A stretch of 64,000 nt of DNA from Vibrio sp. STUT-A11. Its GTDB lineage: Bacteria; Pseudomonadota; Gammaproteobacteria; Enterobacterales; Vibrionaceae. How positions within the stretch are numbered: position 1 is the first letter of the stretch; the number at the start of each line of letters is the position of its first letter. Of this stretch, positions 1 through 8,322 are shown in pieces. The translations under genes and the position numbers were made by a program. Location of the stretch: the NCBI RefSeq assembly GCF_026000435.1, contig NZ_AP026764.1, positions 682,001-746,000 of the forward strand. Reading direction: 5' to 3'. The notes beneath the pieces are model-generated. The model was not told the DNA's origin and made no database searches. It worked only from the letters and a program-made list of their open reading frames with translations.

Positions 1-650
1 GCAAACTGCTCGACAATGATGTCATCAGCACAGTCAACAAATAACGCGCCGTTCTGTTTCATTTCCGCAATCACATCATCAAGAGTATCTGGCAATACTG
101 CGCGAGTAGAAGCAAGATTCACAACGACTTTAAACCCGAGATCTAATGCCTGCATCACCGATTTTTTTACGCAGAAATCGAGCGCTAAGCCACCGACAAC
201 AAGCGTATCGATGTTGTTACATTTCAGGAACTCATTCGCACCAGTCGTTTTGGTATCAGCAACGTCATGAAAGAAAACACCGTATGGATGCGCGTCTGGA
301 TCCATGCCTTTATTGACCTGAAAATCATACTCCAGAACTGGCGGCAATCCGTCTAACAGTTCAACACCGGTCGTGCCGAGTACGCAGTGACGATTCCATT
401 TTACGTCGACGTTTGGCAAACCAACAGGCTCTAACATATTGGCTGGCGTTTCTGCGTCCCAAGCGGCTTTAGGCGGGTGTAAGTCGCGACTCACCAGTTT
501 TAAACGACCTTTTGCGTGGTTTTTAAGTAGTTCCGGTACTATGTCAAGTGCGCCTGCTACGGGCAGTTCGTCAGGGCAAAGCTCACTGAACCCTTTCTCA
601 GGATCCACATCGAATACCGCAGTGCTTTGATAGTTAACTCGAACAGTCAT
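1..650 (-). CDS. pncA: nicotinamidase (isochorismatase-like hydrolase), partial
   Basis: This is a cysteine hydrolase that would deaminate nicotinamide to nicotinate in the cytoplasm, feeding the PncB step. The frame starts at an ATG (complement of 648-650) and runs off the left edge, so the C-terminus is missing. Visible family features are an acidic residue in the N-terminal strand (FDVDPEKGF), a metal-site Asp-x-His (SRDLHPP), a Lys/His segment (VKWNRHC) and the nucleophile Cys in GLALDFCVKKS. It lies 32 bp downstream of nrtR on the same strand, with pncB divergent beyond, which fits NAD salvage. A general isochorismatase-family hydrolase cannot be excluded, but the context argues for nicotinamidase. 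Confidence 0.88.
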   Translation of the reverse strand, partial: MTVRVNYQSTAVFDVDPEKGFSELCPDELPVAGALDIVPELLKNHAKGRLKLVSRDLHPPKAAWDAETPANMLEPVGLPNVDVKWNRHCVLGTTGVELLDGLPPVLEYDFQVNKGMDPDAHPYGVFFHDVADTKTTGANEFLKCNNIDTLVVGGLALDFCVKKSVMQALDLGFKVVVNLASTRAVLPDTLDDVIAEMKQNGALFVDCADDIIVEQF

Positions 651-682
651 GGCAGACTCCTTGTCTGTCTGGTTGCCTGCGC

Positions 683-1408
683 TTATCCACGCAAACAGTT
701 TTGGAAAAAAGTGACTTCGTCGCTCGTGAGTGTGTACACCATGGCCGGTTTACCACCTTTACCTTTGTTGGTGGAAGCGACTTTTTTGGTTGGTTTCAGT
801 ACGCCTGAGTCGATCAAACGGCGTTTGATGGTCATGCGGCTGATGTCGATCCCAAACTCCTGATAGGCGGAGATGATGTCGGCAACCAAAAACTCTTTGT
901 CTAACGCGAACAGAAGCACGGACGTGTATTCGATAGAAGCGCGCAACTTTTGCCAGGCTTTTTCGATGGTATTTTGATGGTCAAAAGCCAGAGTTTCATC
1001 ACCATCTAGGATGGCCTGCAGCGGGAACCATTTTAGGTGACATTCTGGAACGCCAGCGTTGTTGATTTGCTCAACATTATTTCGATCCACTAAGGCATAG
1101 TGGGTGATGTTTAAACTCCAGTCGTCTGGATCTCGCTTCGGATCACCATCAATAAACGCTTCACTGAAATGACGAGGGTAAGTATGGATTTTTTCTCGGC
1201 AAATACGGCGACGTGCCGCTTCGAAATTTTCATCCGCTGGACGCCCGCCTTCATGGGTCAAATCTTTATCAAAGACAAATCCACCCGGCAATGCCCATAC
1301 GCCATGGTATGGTCGGTTCGGATTTGAACGTTTAATCAGTAACACTTCCAATCCTTTATTGGCACAGCCAGAAAGCCTGAATGGAATGATGTCGACAGTT
1401 ACGATCAT
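683..1408 (-). CDS. nrtR: NrtR-type Nudix-related transcriptional regulator of NAD metabolism
   Basis: The 241-residue protein has an N-terminal Nudix-like domain (about residues 1-150) followed by a winged-helix-like C-terminal domain, the architecture of NrtR repressors. The segment that would be the Nudix box (GGFVFDKD then ARRRICREK) lacks the usual REVxEE catalytic residues, so it probably senses a ligand such as ADP-ribose rather than hydrolysing it; that is inference from the family. It is transcribed with the nicotinamidase gene and divergently from pncB, so all three are probably under its control. The start is an ATG at the complement of 1406-1408. Confidence 0.87.
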   Translation of the reverse strand: MIVTVDIIPFRLSGCANKGLEVLLIKRSNPNRPYHGVWALPGGFVFDKDLTHEGGRPADENFEAARRRICREKIHTYPRHFSEAFIDGDPKRDPDDWSLNITHYALVDRNNVEQINNAGVPECHLKWFPLQAILDGDETLAFDHQNTIEKAWQKLRASIEYTSVLLFALDKEFLVADIISAYQEFGIDISRMTIKRRLIDSGVLKPTKKVASTNKGKGGKPAMVYTLTSDEVTFFQNCLRG

Positions 1409-1600
1409 GGTTGGGTCCTAATAATAAGTTGTAAGTAATCTAGCGCATAATAAGTGTTCATTCAATGGGTAAGTAACGATTTGTTCGTAACCGTTTTTGC
1501 TTTGTTGGTGGTTCAGTTTGGGGATGAGATTAACGATACTTTTGAGTTATTCACAATTGGTTTCCGTTTTTTAAAGATAAAAACCTTATTAAAAAGAGTG

Positions 1601-1672
1601 GTTAGTAACAAAAGTTGACAAACTAATGATGGGTGTTTATTGTTTACGCAAATTAGTTAGTAACAAAAAGTT
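1601..1672. promoter_or_regulatory. candidate NrtR operator: paired GTTAGTAACAAAA repeats
   Basis: GTTAGTAACAAAAGTT at 1601-1616 is repeated almost exactly at 1656-1672 (one extra A), 55 bp apart and just upstream of pncB in the nrtR-pncB divergent region. The repetition is seen directly; assignment to NrtR is inference from position. Confidence 0.5.
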
Positions 1673-1707
1673 ATATACTCAGGGAAGGGTATGTGGAAGG
1701 GCACCGA

Positions 1708-3018
1708 ATGACAACCAATCTATTTTCTTCTCGCATCATCCAAAGTGCTTTGGACTTTGATGTTTATAAAGTGAACATGATGAGCGCTGTTGCCGCTTTG
1801 TATCCTGATGCGCTGGTGTCATACAAATTTATCGTTCGTAGTGAAGAAGATCTGTCTGAGTTGCTGCCTGTTGTAGAAGCAGAAATCCTTAAGCTTCAAG
1901 ACCTTCGTTTTACAGACGATGAAATCAAGTACATGAAAAGTGTCGCTCCGTATCTCAAGCCCGAGTTTGTCGATGCATTACGCCACTTCCGCTTTAATCC
2001 ACAAAATGATGTGTCGCTGCACAATAAAACGATGCCAGATGGTTCCAGCCAATTACGCATCACGATCAGTGGGTTGTGGAAAGAGACCATTTTGTACGAA
2101 ACCATTATCATGAGTATCGTTTCTGAAGTTCGCAGTCGTCTGCGTTGGTCTGATATTCCGTTACAGCAGTTCCAGACGGTATTGCAAGATAAAGTTAGTT
2201 ATCTTAAGTCGGAGCTGAAGCGTCGTAATATCTCGAGTTTCAAATTTTCCGATATGTCGACTCGACGTCGTTTCTCCTTTCAGGCACAGCGAACCATGCT
2301 CGAGTATTTGTGTCAGGAGCTACCCGATTGTCTTACGGGGACCAGTAACTACCATTTAGCGCGTGAAATGGATCTCACCCCGATTGGCACTGTGGCTCAT
2401 GAGTGGTTTATGGGGCATCAGGCGTTAGTGAATGTCCGTGACTCGCAGAAAATAGCGTTGCAACGTTGGCAGGAGATGTTTAACGGTGCGTTAGGCATTG
2501 CACTGACGGATACGATCGGTATTGATGCTTTCCTTAAAGACTTTGATGAAGAGCTCAGTAATGCCTACTTTGGCGTGCGTCATGACAGTGGTTGTCCGTA
2601 TGCTTGGGGCGAAAAAATGATTGAGCACTATCGATCTTTGAATATCGATCCTATGACCAAGACTCTGGTATTTACCGACGGTCTTAATTTTGAACAAGCG
2701 TTAGACATTTGTGAGCATTTTCAGGGTCGAGTTCAGGTTAGCTTCGGTATTGGTACTTTCCTGGCAAACGACATGGGCGATTATATTAACGATAAAGGCA
2801 CGGCTTATAAGCCTTTATCCATGGTAATTAAAATGGTCTCCTGCAACGATTCGCCTGTCGCGAAAATTAGTGATGAACCAGAAAAAGCGATGTGTGAAGA
2901 CATTTTCTTTTTGATGAATCTAAAGCGCCGCTTTGAGCAGCCATTAGATTTAGATGAGTGCCGTGATCTCATTGATCGTCTGGAGAATGAGGGACAGAAC
3001 TACCTGATTGATGCCTGA
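1708..3018 (+). CDS. pncB: nicotinate phosphoribosyltransferase
   Basis: PncB converts nicotinate and PRPP to nicotinate mononucleotide, the entry step of the Preiss-Handler NAD salvage route, in the cytoplasm. The protein (about 436 residues from this start) carries the family signature GTVAHEWFMGHQ, whose His is the one phosphorylated during ATP-coupled catalysis, and an FGIGTFLAND segment that fits the phosphate-binding loop. Its length is usual for the bacterial enzyme. The ATG at 1708 is preferred over an in-frame GTG at 1693 because AAGGG lies about 6 bases upstream. It is divergent from nrtR and the nicotinamidase gene, with repeated operator-like sequences between. Confidence 0.95.
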   Translation: MTTNLFSSRIIQSALDFDVYKVNMMSAVAALYPDALVSYKFIVRSEEDLSELLPVVEAEILKLQDLRFTDDEIKYMKSVAPYLKPEFVDALRHFRFNPQNDVSLHNKTMPDGSSQLRITISGLWKETILYETIIMSIVSEVRSRLRWSDIPLQQFQTVLQDKVSYLKSELKRRNISSFKFSDMSTRRRFSFQAQRTMLEYLCQELPDCLTGTSNYHLAREMDLTPIGTVAHEWFMGHQALVNVRDSQKIALQRWQEMFNGALGIALTDTIGIDAFLKDFDEELSNAYFGVRHDSGCPYAWGEKMIEHYRSLNIDPMTKTLVFTDGLNFEQALDICEHFQGRVQVSFGIGTFLANDMGDYINDKGTAYKPLSMVIKMVSCNDSPVAKISDEPEKAMCEDIFFLMNLKRRFEQPLDLDECRDLIDRLENEGQNYLIDA

Positions 3019-3047
3019 TTGCCATCCAACCTCCCCATCTTGATAAC

Positions 3048-3095
3048 CACCCTCTATCGTGTCGACAAAAATTAGTTAGGCTAACGTAGAGGGTG
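3048..3095. repeat. inverted repeat downstream of pncB
   Basis: CACCCTCTA (3048-3056) pairs with TAGAGGGTG (3087-3095); the loop contains a smaller GTTAG/CTAAC hairpin. It lacks a clear T-run, so it may be a weak terminator or a processing structure for the pncB transcript. Confidence 0.4.
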
Positions 3096-3211
3096 ATTTC
3101 GTTATAGTATCTTTACCCAACGTTACCCACAGCGAGTTCGCTTAACTGTGTGTCTAACTGCTTCTTGATGACTTTGGGCTTCAACGTAATAGCTTGAATC
3201 AGGAGTGAAAA

Positions 3212-3571
3212 ATGAATTTAGTTGTACATTTGCAGAAGAAAGCAATAAGAAAATACGGCTATGAAATGGCAACTCGTCAGGCTTGGAAATGTGGTATCAA
3301 AGCCAACTTGGTGAGGAGGGTAATCGGCCTGTTCAAAGGACAAATCGTGTGCGTAGTTGAAGGCTGCCGCGCGGAGTTATCTTCACCGATCAATAACCCG
3401 CTCCATGATGAAGAAAAGCAAGGTCGCTATGTTTTTGTCGGTGGTGTTTGCTGGGAACCAAACAACATTATTGCCCCGGGATTTCCCGATTTTATGTTTA
3501 TGCACGTGCGTAGCATGAGTCACCGACATAAATACTTATCAGACGATGAACTGTTCCTCAGTTTAGCCTGA
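3212..3571 (+). CDS. hypothetical protein (119 aa)
   Basis: I do not recognise this protein. It has a good ribosome binding site (AGGAG, 6 bases before the ATG) and stands alone between pncB and a lipoprotein gene. The N-terminal 50 residues are basic and suggest a helix (IRKYGYEMATRQAWKCG), followed by a more beta-like part with Cys at about 27, 46, 52 and 89 and an aromatic C-terminal third (GFPDFMFMHV). There is no signal peptide or membrane segment, so it is probably cytoplasmic. The spaced cysteines could bind metal but do not form a standard CxxC pair motif. Confidence 0.6.
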   Translation: MNLVVHLQKKAIRKYGYEMATRQAWKCGIKANLVRRVIGLFKGQIVCVVEGCRAELSSPINNPLHDEEKQGRYVFVGGVCWEPNNIIAPGFPDFMFMHVRSMSHRHKYLSDDELFLSLA

Positions 3572-3795
3572 TCCTCAGTATCAATCAGTTTCGCTTAATG
3601 AGATTGCATCAGTGATAGGTGTCGTTGATGCAATGTCGGCGTAATTGACATCCAGTTTGTTGTTTCTTTACGAACTCTTAAAAAAACGCCGTTTTTTAAC
3701 TCTCTAATGACAGAGGGTTTATGTTCGCCTGATGTGAATTTATTTTCCCGACTTACTATACCGGTCATAGAATAAACTATGCTGGGATGTAAACC

Positions 3796-4314
3796 ATGAA
3801 GACTAAACCTATTGCAATTGCGGCAGTGGTTGTTGCTGTATTAGCAGGCTGTAAGGAGAAGACGCCGCCAGCTCCGACTCAAGCTAACATCACTTTGATT
3901 GAAGCAGTGACAGAAACAGTCAAGAACCCTCATCAAGTGTGTAAAGATGTGGTGGTGACGCAGCAAGTTGCACCGACAGATGACAATAAAATTCTTGGTA
4001 CTGTTGGTGGGGCTGCGGCAGGTGCTGCTCTTGGCAACCAGATTGGTGGTGGTTCTGGTAAGATCATTGCTACGGCAGCAGGGACAATTGCTGGTGCATT
4101 AACAGGTCGTAAGATCCAAGAAAATGTGCAAAAGGGTGATGTGGTTACGACGACAAAGCAGCAATGTCACACCGAATATACGACATCAGAAAAAGTAGTG
4201 GGTTATGATGTCACCTATGAAGTCGCAGGTGCGCCAAAAACGGTTCGTCTAGCAAGTAAGCCAGCGACGAAAAGCTTCCCAATCCAAGATGGCAATGTGG
4301 TTCTGCCACAGTAA
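3796..4314 (+). CDS. glycine-zipper (17 kDa antigen/SlyB-like) outer membrane lipoprotein
   Basis: The 172-residue protein starts with a lipoprotein signal (hydrophobic segment then VLAGC, lipidated Cys at about 19). The middle (residues 70-110) is a glycine zipper: GTVGGAAAGAALGNQIGGG then a second Gly/Ala stretch ending in GRKIQENVQ, the two-helix pattern of Rickettsia 17 kDa antigen and SlyB-type proteins. The C-terminal part has Cys-containing segments (HQVCKDVVVTQQV; KQQCHTEYTT) and a beta-rich tail. It is probably an envelope-integrity lipoprotein of the outer membrane; no specific partner is evident. It is followed by a strong terminator. Confidence 0.82.
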   Translation: MKTKPIAIAAVVVAVLAGCKEKTPPAPTQANITLIEAVTETVKNPHQVCKDVVVTQQVAPTDDNKILGTVGGAAAGAALGNQIGGGSGKIIATAAGTIAGALTGRKIQENVQKGDVVTTTKQQCHTEYTTSEKVVGYDVTYEVAGAPKTVRLASKPATKSFPIQDGNVVLPQ

Positions 4315-4334
4315 TTGGACCTCAGATTAAACAG

Positions 4335-4365
4335 AATCCCCTTTGCCTTTTGGGCAAAGGGGATT
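4335..4365. terminator. rho-independent terminator, bidirectional
   Basis: A 13-bp perfect stem (AATCCCCTTTGCC with its complement) and short loop is followed by TTTTTAG. It lies between the lipoprotein gene and the converging DMT transporter gene. Confidence 0.88.
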
Positions 4366-4372
4366 TTTAGTT

Positions 4373-5281
4373 TCAGGTAACCTGAGCCTGTTGTTGCTCC
4401 AGTTCCAGGTTGGCTTGCATTTGAGCCTGTTGTTTTCGCATGCGGCGCTCTCGCTTAGACAGCCAAATCAAAGGTACGAGAATCATAACCGTGCCGATGG
4501 CCATGAAAATATCCGGCACTTCGTCAAACCAAATAAAGCCAATCAGGGCTGCGCCAATCAAGCCACTGTATTCTGCGCTGGCAATCTTATTGCTTTCTAT
4601 TGAACGGTATGCGAGTACACATGTCGCTGCATATATCATGATAAATAAGCTGGAACCTGCTGCGACTGGGAAAGCGCTCCAATCCCAAGGCTTCGCCTCG
4701 ATAAATACCAACAACAACGCGACTGGAATGCCCGCTAGATTGGTCATCAGCAAAGTGTGCATTACCGACTGTTCTCTTGGCACTTTGCGAATGAGCAAGT
4801 TATTGACCGCTATACATACTGCGACGACAAACGCTGAAATCGCTGCCCACTCGATCTGATCAGGACGAATAATCACTAACACGCCAAGGAATCCCATTAT
4901 CGCAGCGGCGACAGATTGTTTCGAAAGCTGCTCTTTGAAAAACAGTGCGGCAATAGGCAACATCATTAAAGGAGCGGCATAGAAAATAGCGTTAGCCGTC
5001 GCGAGCGGTAAAGATGAGATCGCAAAGACCATGAATATTGCGCCAAGTAGCCAGACATGGGCACGAATAGCATGCCACTTAAACCCATGCATTAATTGGC
5101 TTGGTCGATTAAACAAACAAAAAGGTAACAGAAAAAGCACAGCAGAAACTTGTCGAAATAAGACGAACTGAAACACTGGCACCTCATTCCCGACACTTTT
5201 AATCAAAGCGTCTGAGATAACCGCAATTAGGTTTCCAAAAATTAATAGCAGCATGGCTGCTCCGACAGACGTAACTTTCAC
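4373..5281 (-). CDS. DMT-superfamily transporter (EamA family)
   Basis: This 302-residue inner membrane protein has about ten hydrophobic segments in two repeated halves, each resembling an EamA domain (for example FYAAPLMMLPIAALFFKEQ in the first half and EYSGLIGAALIGFIWFDEVP in the second). These proteins usually export amino acids or other metabolites; the substrate cannot be read here. The C-terminus is Gln- and Glu-rich. The start is a GTG at the complement of 5279-5281 preceded by GAGGAG. It is divergent from a LysR regulator gene, a common transporter-regulator arrangement. Confidence 0.88.
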   Translation of the reverse strand: MKVTSVGAAMLLLIFGNLIAVISDALIKSVGNEVPVFQFVLFRQVSAVLFLLPFCLFNRPSQLMHGFKWHAIRAHVWLLGAIFMVFAISSLPLATANAIFYAAPLMMLPIAALFFKEQLSKQSVAAAIMGFLGVLVIIRPDQIEWAAISAFVVAVCIAVNNLLIRKVPREQSVMHTLLMTNLAGIPVALLLVFIEAKPWDWSAFPVAAGSSLFIMIYAATCVLAYRSIESNKIASAEYSGLIGAALIGFIWFDEVPDIFMAIGTVMILVPLIWLSKRERRMRKQQAQMQANLELEQQQAQVT

Positions 5282-5373
5282 TTTTTATCTCCTCATTCTT
5301 TGCGCAAGAGTAGGTGATGACATAGGATGAAGGGAAGTGATATTTATTAGTTTAAGTATGAGATTTTTAGATA

Positions 5374-6258
5374 ATGAAATTACCTCCGCTTAGAGCGGTT
5401 CACTGCTTCGAATCTGTGGCGCGAAATTTGAGTTTTTCGCTTGCCGCTGAAGAGCTCAATGTGACGCAAAGTGCCGTGAGTCATCAGATCCGTTTACTTG
5501 AGGATTACCTAGGGGAGTCACTCTTTATTCGCCAGGGTAGAAAGCTCTCTTTGTCAGATACAGGAGCACTATATCTGGATGACATTAGTCCTGCGATTAG
5601 CGCAATTGCGATGGCAAGTCAGAAGGTGCGCGAAGGTGAAAAGGGCAGTATTAGGCTCGCGATTTATAGTTCGCTAGCGGTGAAATGGCTGATACCGCGT
5701 TTGTCCGATTTTAAGCGCTTACATCCCGAGATTGAGCTCACGCTTAATATGGTGGCGAGCGACCCAGATCAGACGGACAGTGTCGGAGATTGTTTTATTA
5801 CGGTACAGAAACCAAAGCGAAATTATGTCTCTGTTCATTTATACCAAGACATTTTGTATCCCGTTTGTAGCCATAAAGTATGGAAAGAGATGCAAGGTAA
5901 ACCTATGCCAGAGGCACTTTGGCAATACCCATTGCTTTCAACCGATTCCATCTATCGCGAGCGTGGAAAGGATTGGGCAGAGTGGTGCGCTGCAGGTGGG
6001 TTCTCTTTACCTGCTAATGTCGATATCCAACATTTTAGCCATATGTTGCTGGCAATAGAGGCTGCGCGTTATGACCAAGGTATCGCGTTCGCCAACGACT
6101 TTATGCTCAATGAGCGCGATATGGCGCAAGATCTGGTCTATATTCCGTCTCATGGCTTAGATACTGGCGACAGTTTTTACTTTGTGCATAAGAAGAGTCG
6201 AGCTCAGCAAGCTGAGATTATAAAGTTAACTCACTGGTTGAAGCAGCAATGCTTGTAA
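5374..6258 (+). CDS. LysR-family transcriptional regulator (GcvA-like)
   Basis: This 294-residue regulator has an N-terminal winged helix-turn-helix (about residues 6-65; LSFSLAAEELNVTQSAVSH) and a C-terminal effector-binding domain. The opening PPLRAVHCFESVARNLSFS is typical of the GcvA/AmpR branch. It is divergent from the EamA transporter gene with 92 bp between, so that transporter is its likeliest target, by inference from position. The effector is unknown. Confidence 0.9.
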   Translation: MKLPPLRAVHCFESVARNLSFSLAAEELNVTQSAVSHQIRLLEDYLGESLFIRQGRKLSLSDTGALYLDDISPAISAIAMASQKVREGEKGSIRLAIYSSLAVKWLIPRLSDFKRLHPEIELTLNMVASDPDQTDSVGDCFITVQKPKRNYVSVHLYQDILYPVCSHKVWKEMQGKPMPEALWQYPLLSTDSIYRERGKDWAEWCAAGGFSLPANVDIQHFSHMLLAIEAARYDQGIAFANDFMLNERDMAQDLVYIPSHGLDTGDSFYFVHKKSRAQQAEIIKLTHWLKQQCL

Positions 6259-6340
6259 GAAAGTCGGTGGCTGTGTGGCTACAATCACCGTTGTCGCTAA
6301 AGAGAAATCTTAGAACCTAGAAGACTTAAACTGGCATGGA

Positions 6341-6582
6341 AAAGCCGAGCGGGGAACTCAATGCCAATCGTTTAATGATCTTATCCGAGTCATTCCAGCG
6401 AGCGCTAGCGAGACTAGGAATCTAATAGCAGCGCGCTGAGCAGTTAATGAAATAACTTTGGCCATAAAGTGCTCGGAAATTAGATCCTGAATCACGCTCC
6501 TTCGTCGCTGTTCAGGAAGACGGGAAACTTAAACATGCCATTCGCAGTTAAACGAATGGCATTAAGCGGGGAGCTCGGCTTT
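6341..6582. repeat. MITE-like palindromic element with imperfect terminal inverted repeats
   Basis: AAAGCCGAGC (6341-6350) is matched by its exact complement GCTCGGCTTT (6573-6582). After a 9-bp unpaired stretch on each side the match resumes: AATGCCAATCGTTTAA on the left against the complement of the right arm (one mismatch), giving arms of about 35 bp. Inside are further hairpins: ATTCC/GGAAT at 6392-6421 around CGCTAGCG, TCCTGAA/TTCAGGA at 6485-6517, and ATGCCATTCG/CGAATGGCAT at 6535-6562. There is no open reading frame. The layout suggests a non-autonomous mobile or REP-like element occupying the gap between the LysR and nlpE-like genes. Confidence 0.6.
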
Positions 6583-6606
6583 GAAGCTTGATCAAAAACG
6601 TAGTTC

Positions 6607-7137
6607 TTATTGTTGTTTGATTAAGTTGTAGTTAGAAGCAAGCTCACCTGATACTTTCTCACCGTTCATGTCTAGCTTCATTAGCATGTTTTCGCCGACA
6701 AAGTACTGGTTCGGTGCGTCTTCGTTGGTCAGTGTTACCGTGCTGCCGCTCTCATCCCAGCTGAATTGACCTTCTGACTTGAATTGACCATCTTCTTTGC
6801 CTTGGTAGCTTTGCTCAAGCACGTAGGTACCGTCTTGATTGAGAGTGATGCTGATATCAATGCCGGAACAATCTGCACATGGCAGTGTACCTCGGTAAGT
6901 GCCATTCCAATCCAGCGCGTTGCTTGCATTGTGTTGATTGTCGACAAACGTTTCTGCTGAAATGCCCTGTTCTTCTACTGCTTGCTCTTCTGGGGCTGGC
7001 ATGGCGTCAGTCGTTTCAGCGACTTGCATCTCTTCCACTTGAGGTGTTTCCACCGCGGTCATCTCTGCTGGTTTTTCGTCTTGGCAGCCTGCAAGAATAA
7101 TAACCGCACTTGTTACAGCCAACATTGTCTTTTTCAT
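6607..7137 (-). CDS. NlpE-like copper/envelope-stress lipoprotein
   Basis: The 176-residue precursor has a lipoprotein signal with lipobox LAGC (Cys at about 18), then a Glu/Ala/Pro-rich linker to about residue 70, then an NlpE N-terminal-type domain. The marker is WNGTYRGTLPCADCSG, which holds the CxxC pair of this family, followed by beta strands (ITLNQDGTYVLEQSY). E. coli NlpE sits in the outer membrane and activates Cpx signalling on copper or adhesion stress; this copy has only the N-terminal domain and lacks the C-terminal OB-fold half. It is preceded by a GAGGG ribosome site and is a single-gene unit. Confidence 0.85.
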   Translation of the reverse strand: MKKTMLAVTSAVIILAGCQDEKPAEMTAVETPQVEEMQVAETTDAMPAPEEQAVEEQGISAETFVDNQHNASNALDWNGTYRGTLPCADCSGIDISITLNQDGTYVLEQSYQGKEDGQFKSEGQFSWDESGSTVTLTNEDAPNQYFVGENMLMKLDMNGEKVSGELASNYNLIKQQ

Positions 7138-7417
7138 TTTATCCCTCTTTCAAACAAGATTATGCATGTCATTAATGTTAGCTTCACTTATGAAATTTAC
7201 GTCATAACAAAGCAAGGGAATGATATCGTCGTGTCAATAAAATCGGTTTCTGGTAGGAAAATGTCAGAACAATCAGAGTAGTGTAAAGCTATTGTTTCTC
7301 GCTAGTTTATTGTGAGTTTATTTTGTACATGTATAAAAAACATCACTAATTTAGACACTTCTATCTGAATAGCCGTTTATCTGATCTCTCGCAATCTACG
7401 ATTTTTGCAAACTTACA

Positions 7418-7457
7418 TTTATGGCATATGCCATAAATTGTTATTGGCATATGCCAA
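7418..7457. promoter_or_regulatory. twin palindromic operators sharing TGGCATATGCCA
   Basis: A perfect 20-bp palindrome (TTTATGGCATATGCCATAAA, 7418-7437) and a perfect 14-bp palindrome (TTGGCATATGCCAA, 7444-7457) share the same 12-bp core; their centres are 23 bp apart, about two helical turns. They lie 77-116 bp before the DUF134 start. Two phased copies suggest cooperative binding, possibly autoregulation by the DUF134 protein. Confidence 0.78.
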
Positions 7458-7533
7458 AATGGGGAGTAACGTGTATTGCAATAACCTATTTCTTGGAGTG
7501 ATTAGGGTATGTTGAGCGTTAAGAGGAATGATG

Positions 7534-7824
7534 ATGGCTAGACCAAAAATAGAACGAAAAATATGTGGGCGCGCAGCCCATCATTGTTTTAAACCTAATG
7601 GTGTGCCTTTTCAGCAATTGGAAAAAGTTAACATACTGCCTGAAGAGCTCGAAGCATTGCGTCTTGCTGATTTGCAAGGGTTAAGCCAGCAGCAAGCCGC
7701 CGATCAAATGGGCATATCGAGACAAACTTTTGGCAACACGGTAAAAAGAGCACGATTTAAAGTCGCAAAAAGTTTAGTTGAAGGTCATGCACTGGTTTTT
7801 CCTAATGAGGAGTCGAACTTATGA
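7534..7824 (+). CDS. DUF134 family HTH protein
   Basis: This protein of 96 residues matches the DUF134 family: an N-terminal MARPKIERKICGRAAH segment, then a sigma-70-region-4-like helix-turn-helix (EALRLADLQGLSQQQAADQMGISRQTFGNTVKRAR, about residues 40-75). DUF134 proteins commonly neighbour genes for dinitrogenase iron-molybdenum cofactor domain proteins, as here. Three ATG codons occur in tandem; the third (7534) is best placed, 6 bases after AGAGGA. Its stop overlaps the next start (ATGA), implying translational coupling. It probably regulates this operon through the palindromes upstream; that role is inferred. Confidence 0.9.
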   Translation: MARPKIERKICGRAAHHCFKPNGVPFQQLEKVNILPEELEALRLADLQGLSQQQAADQMGISRQTFGNTVKRARFKVAKSLVEGHALVFPNEESNL

Positions 7825-8321
7825 TTTATGCTGTTCCAAACGATGGTGAGCGAGTGGCCAACCACTTCGTCAAAGCGCCCTATATTGCGATTTATTCCGA
7901 TGAAGAGGGCATGTTGCACAATTTAGCGAATATTGCCTCGATGCCCCAGTCTGGTTGTAAAGCAAAGTCCCAGATGATCCAGTCATTGAATCAGTACAAC
8001 GTCGATGCTGTGCTGGTTCGTAATATTGGTGAACGAGCGCTGGAAAAATTACTGCGTAATGGTAAACAGGTTTTTCGGTTATCTACTCGCAGTTCGTTAG
8101 AAGATGTTTTAGGGGTGGCCAGAACACCGCTGACTGAGGCGTCTCAGGGTCGACCTTCAGTTAATCATAAGACAAAGGGCGGATGCGGATCACGTGGTTG
8201 TGGTGGCAAAAAATCAAAACCGTCACTTTTGGCTCGCCCACAGCAAGCAAGGGCGATATTTGCTGCAAAATCTAGCCCCGCTATACTTAGTTTAAAGGCT
8301 TCAGATAACAAGGTTGGTTAG
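7821..8321 (+). CDS. NifB/NifX-type dinitrogenase iron-molybdenum cofactor-binding domain protein
   Basis: The 166-residue protein has the fold signature of the NifX/NafY/NifB C-terminal cofactor-binding family over residues 1-105 (IYAVPNDGERVANHFVKAP at the start; VDAVLVRNIGERALEKLLRNG in the middle). After it comes a Gly/Cys/Lys-rich segment (KTKGGCGSRGCGGKKSK, about residues 114-130) that may hold a metal, then a basic tail. No nitrogenase genes are nearby, so it is more likely an iron or iron-sulfur cluster carrier. GGAG stands 8 bases before its start, which overlaps the DUF134 stop. Confidence 0.85.
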   Translation: MIYAVPNDGERVANHFVKAPYIAIYSDEEGMLHNLANIASMPQSGCKAKSQMIQSLNQYNVDAVLVRNIGERALEKLLRNGKQVFRLSTRSSLEDVLGVARTPLTEASQGRPSVNHKTKGGCGSRGCGGKKSKPSLLARPQQARAIFAAKSSPAILSLKASDNKVG

Positions 8322-8322
8322 C

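Noticed and set aside
6341..6582. ERIC element
   Set aside because: Vibrio genomes carry ERIC repeats, but the length and the arm sequences here do not match the ERIC core.
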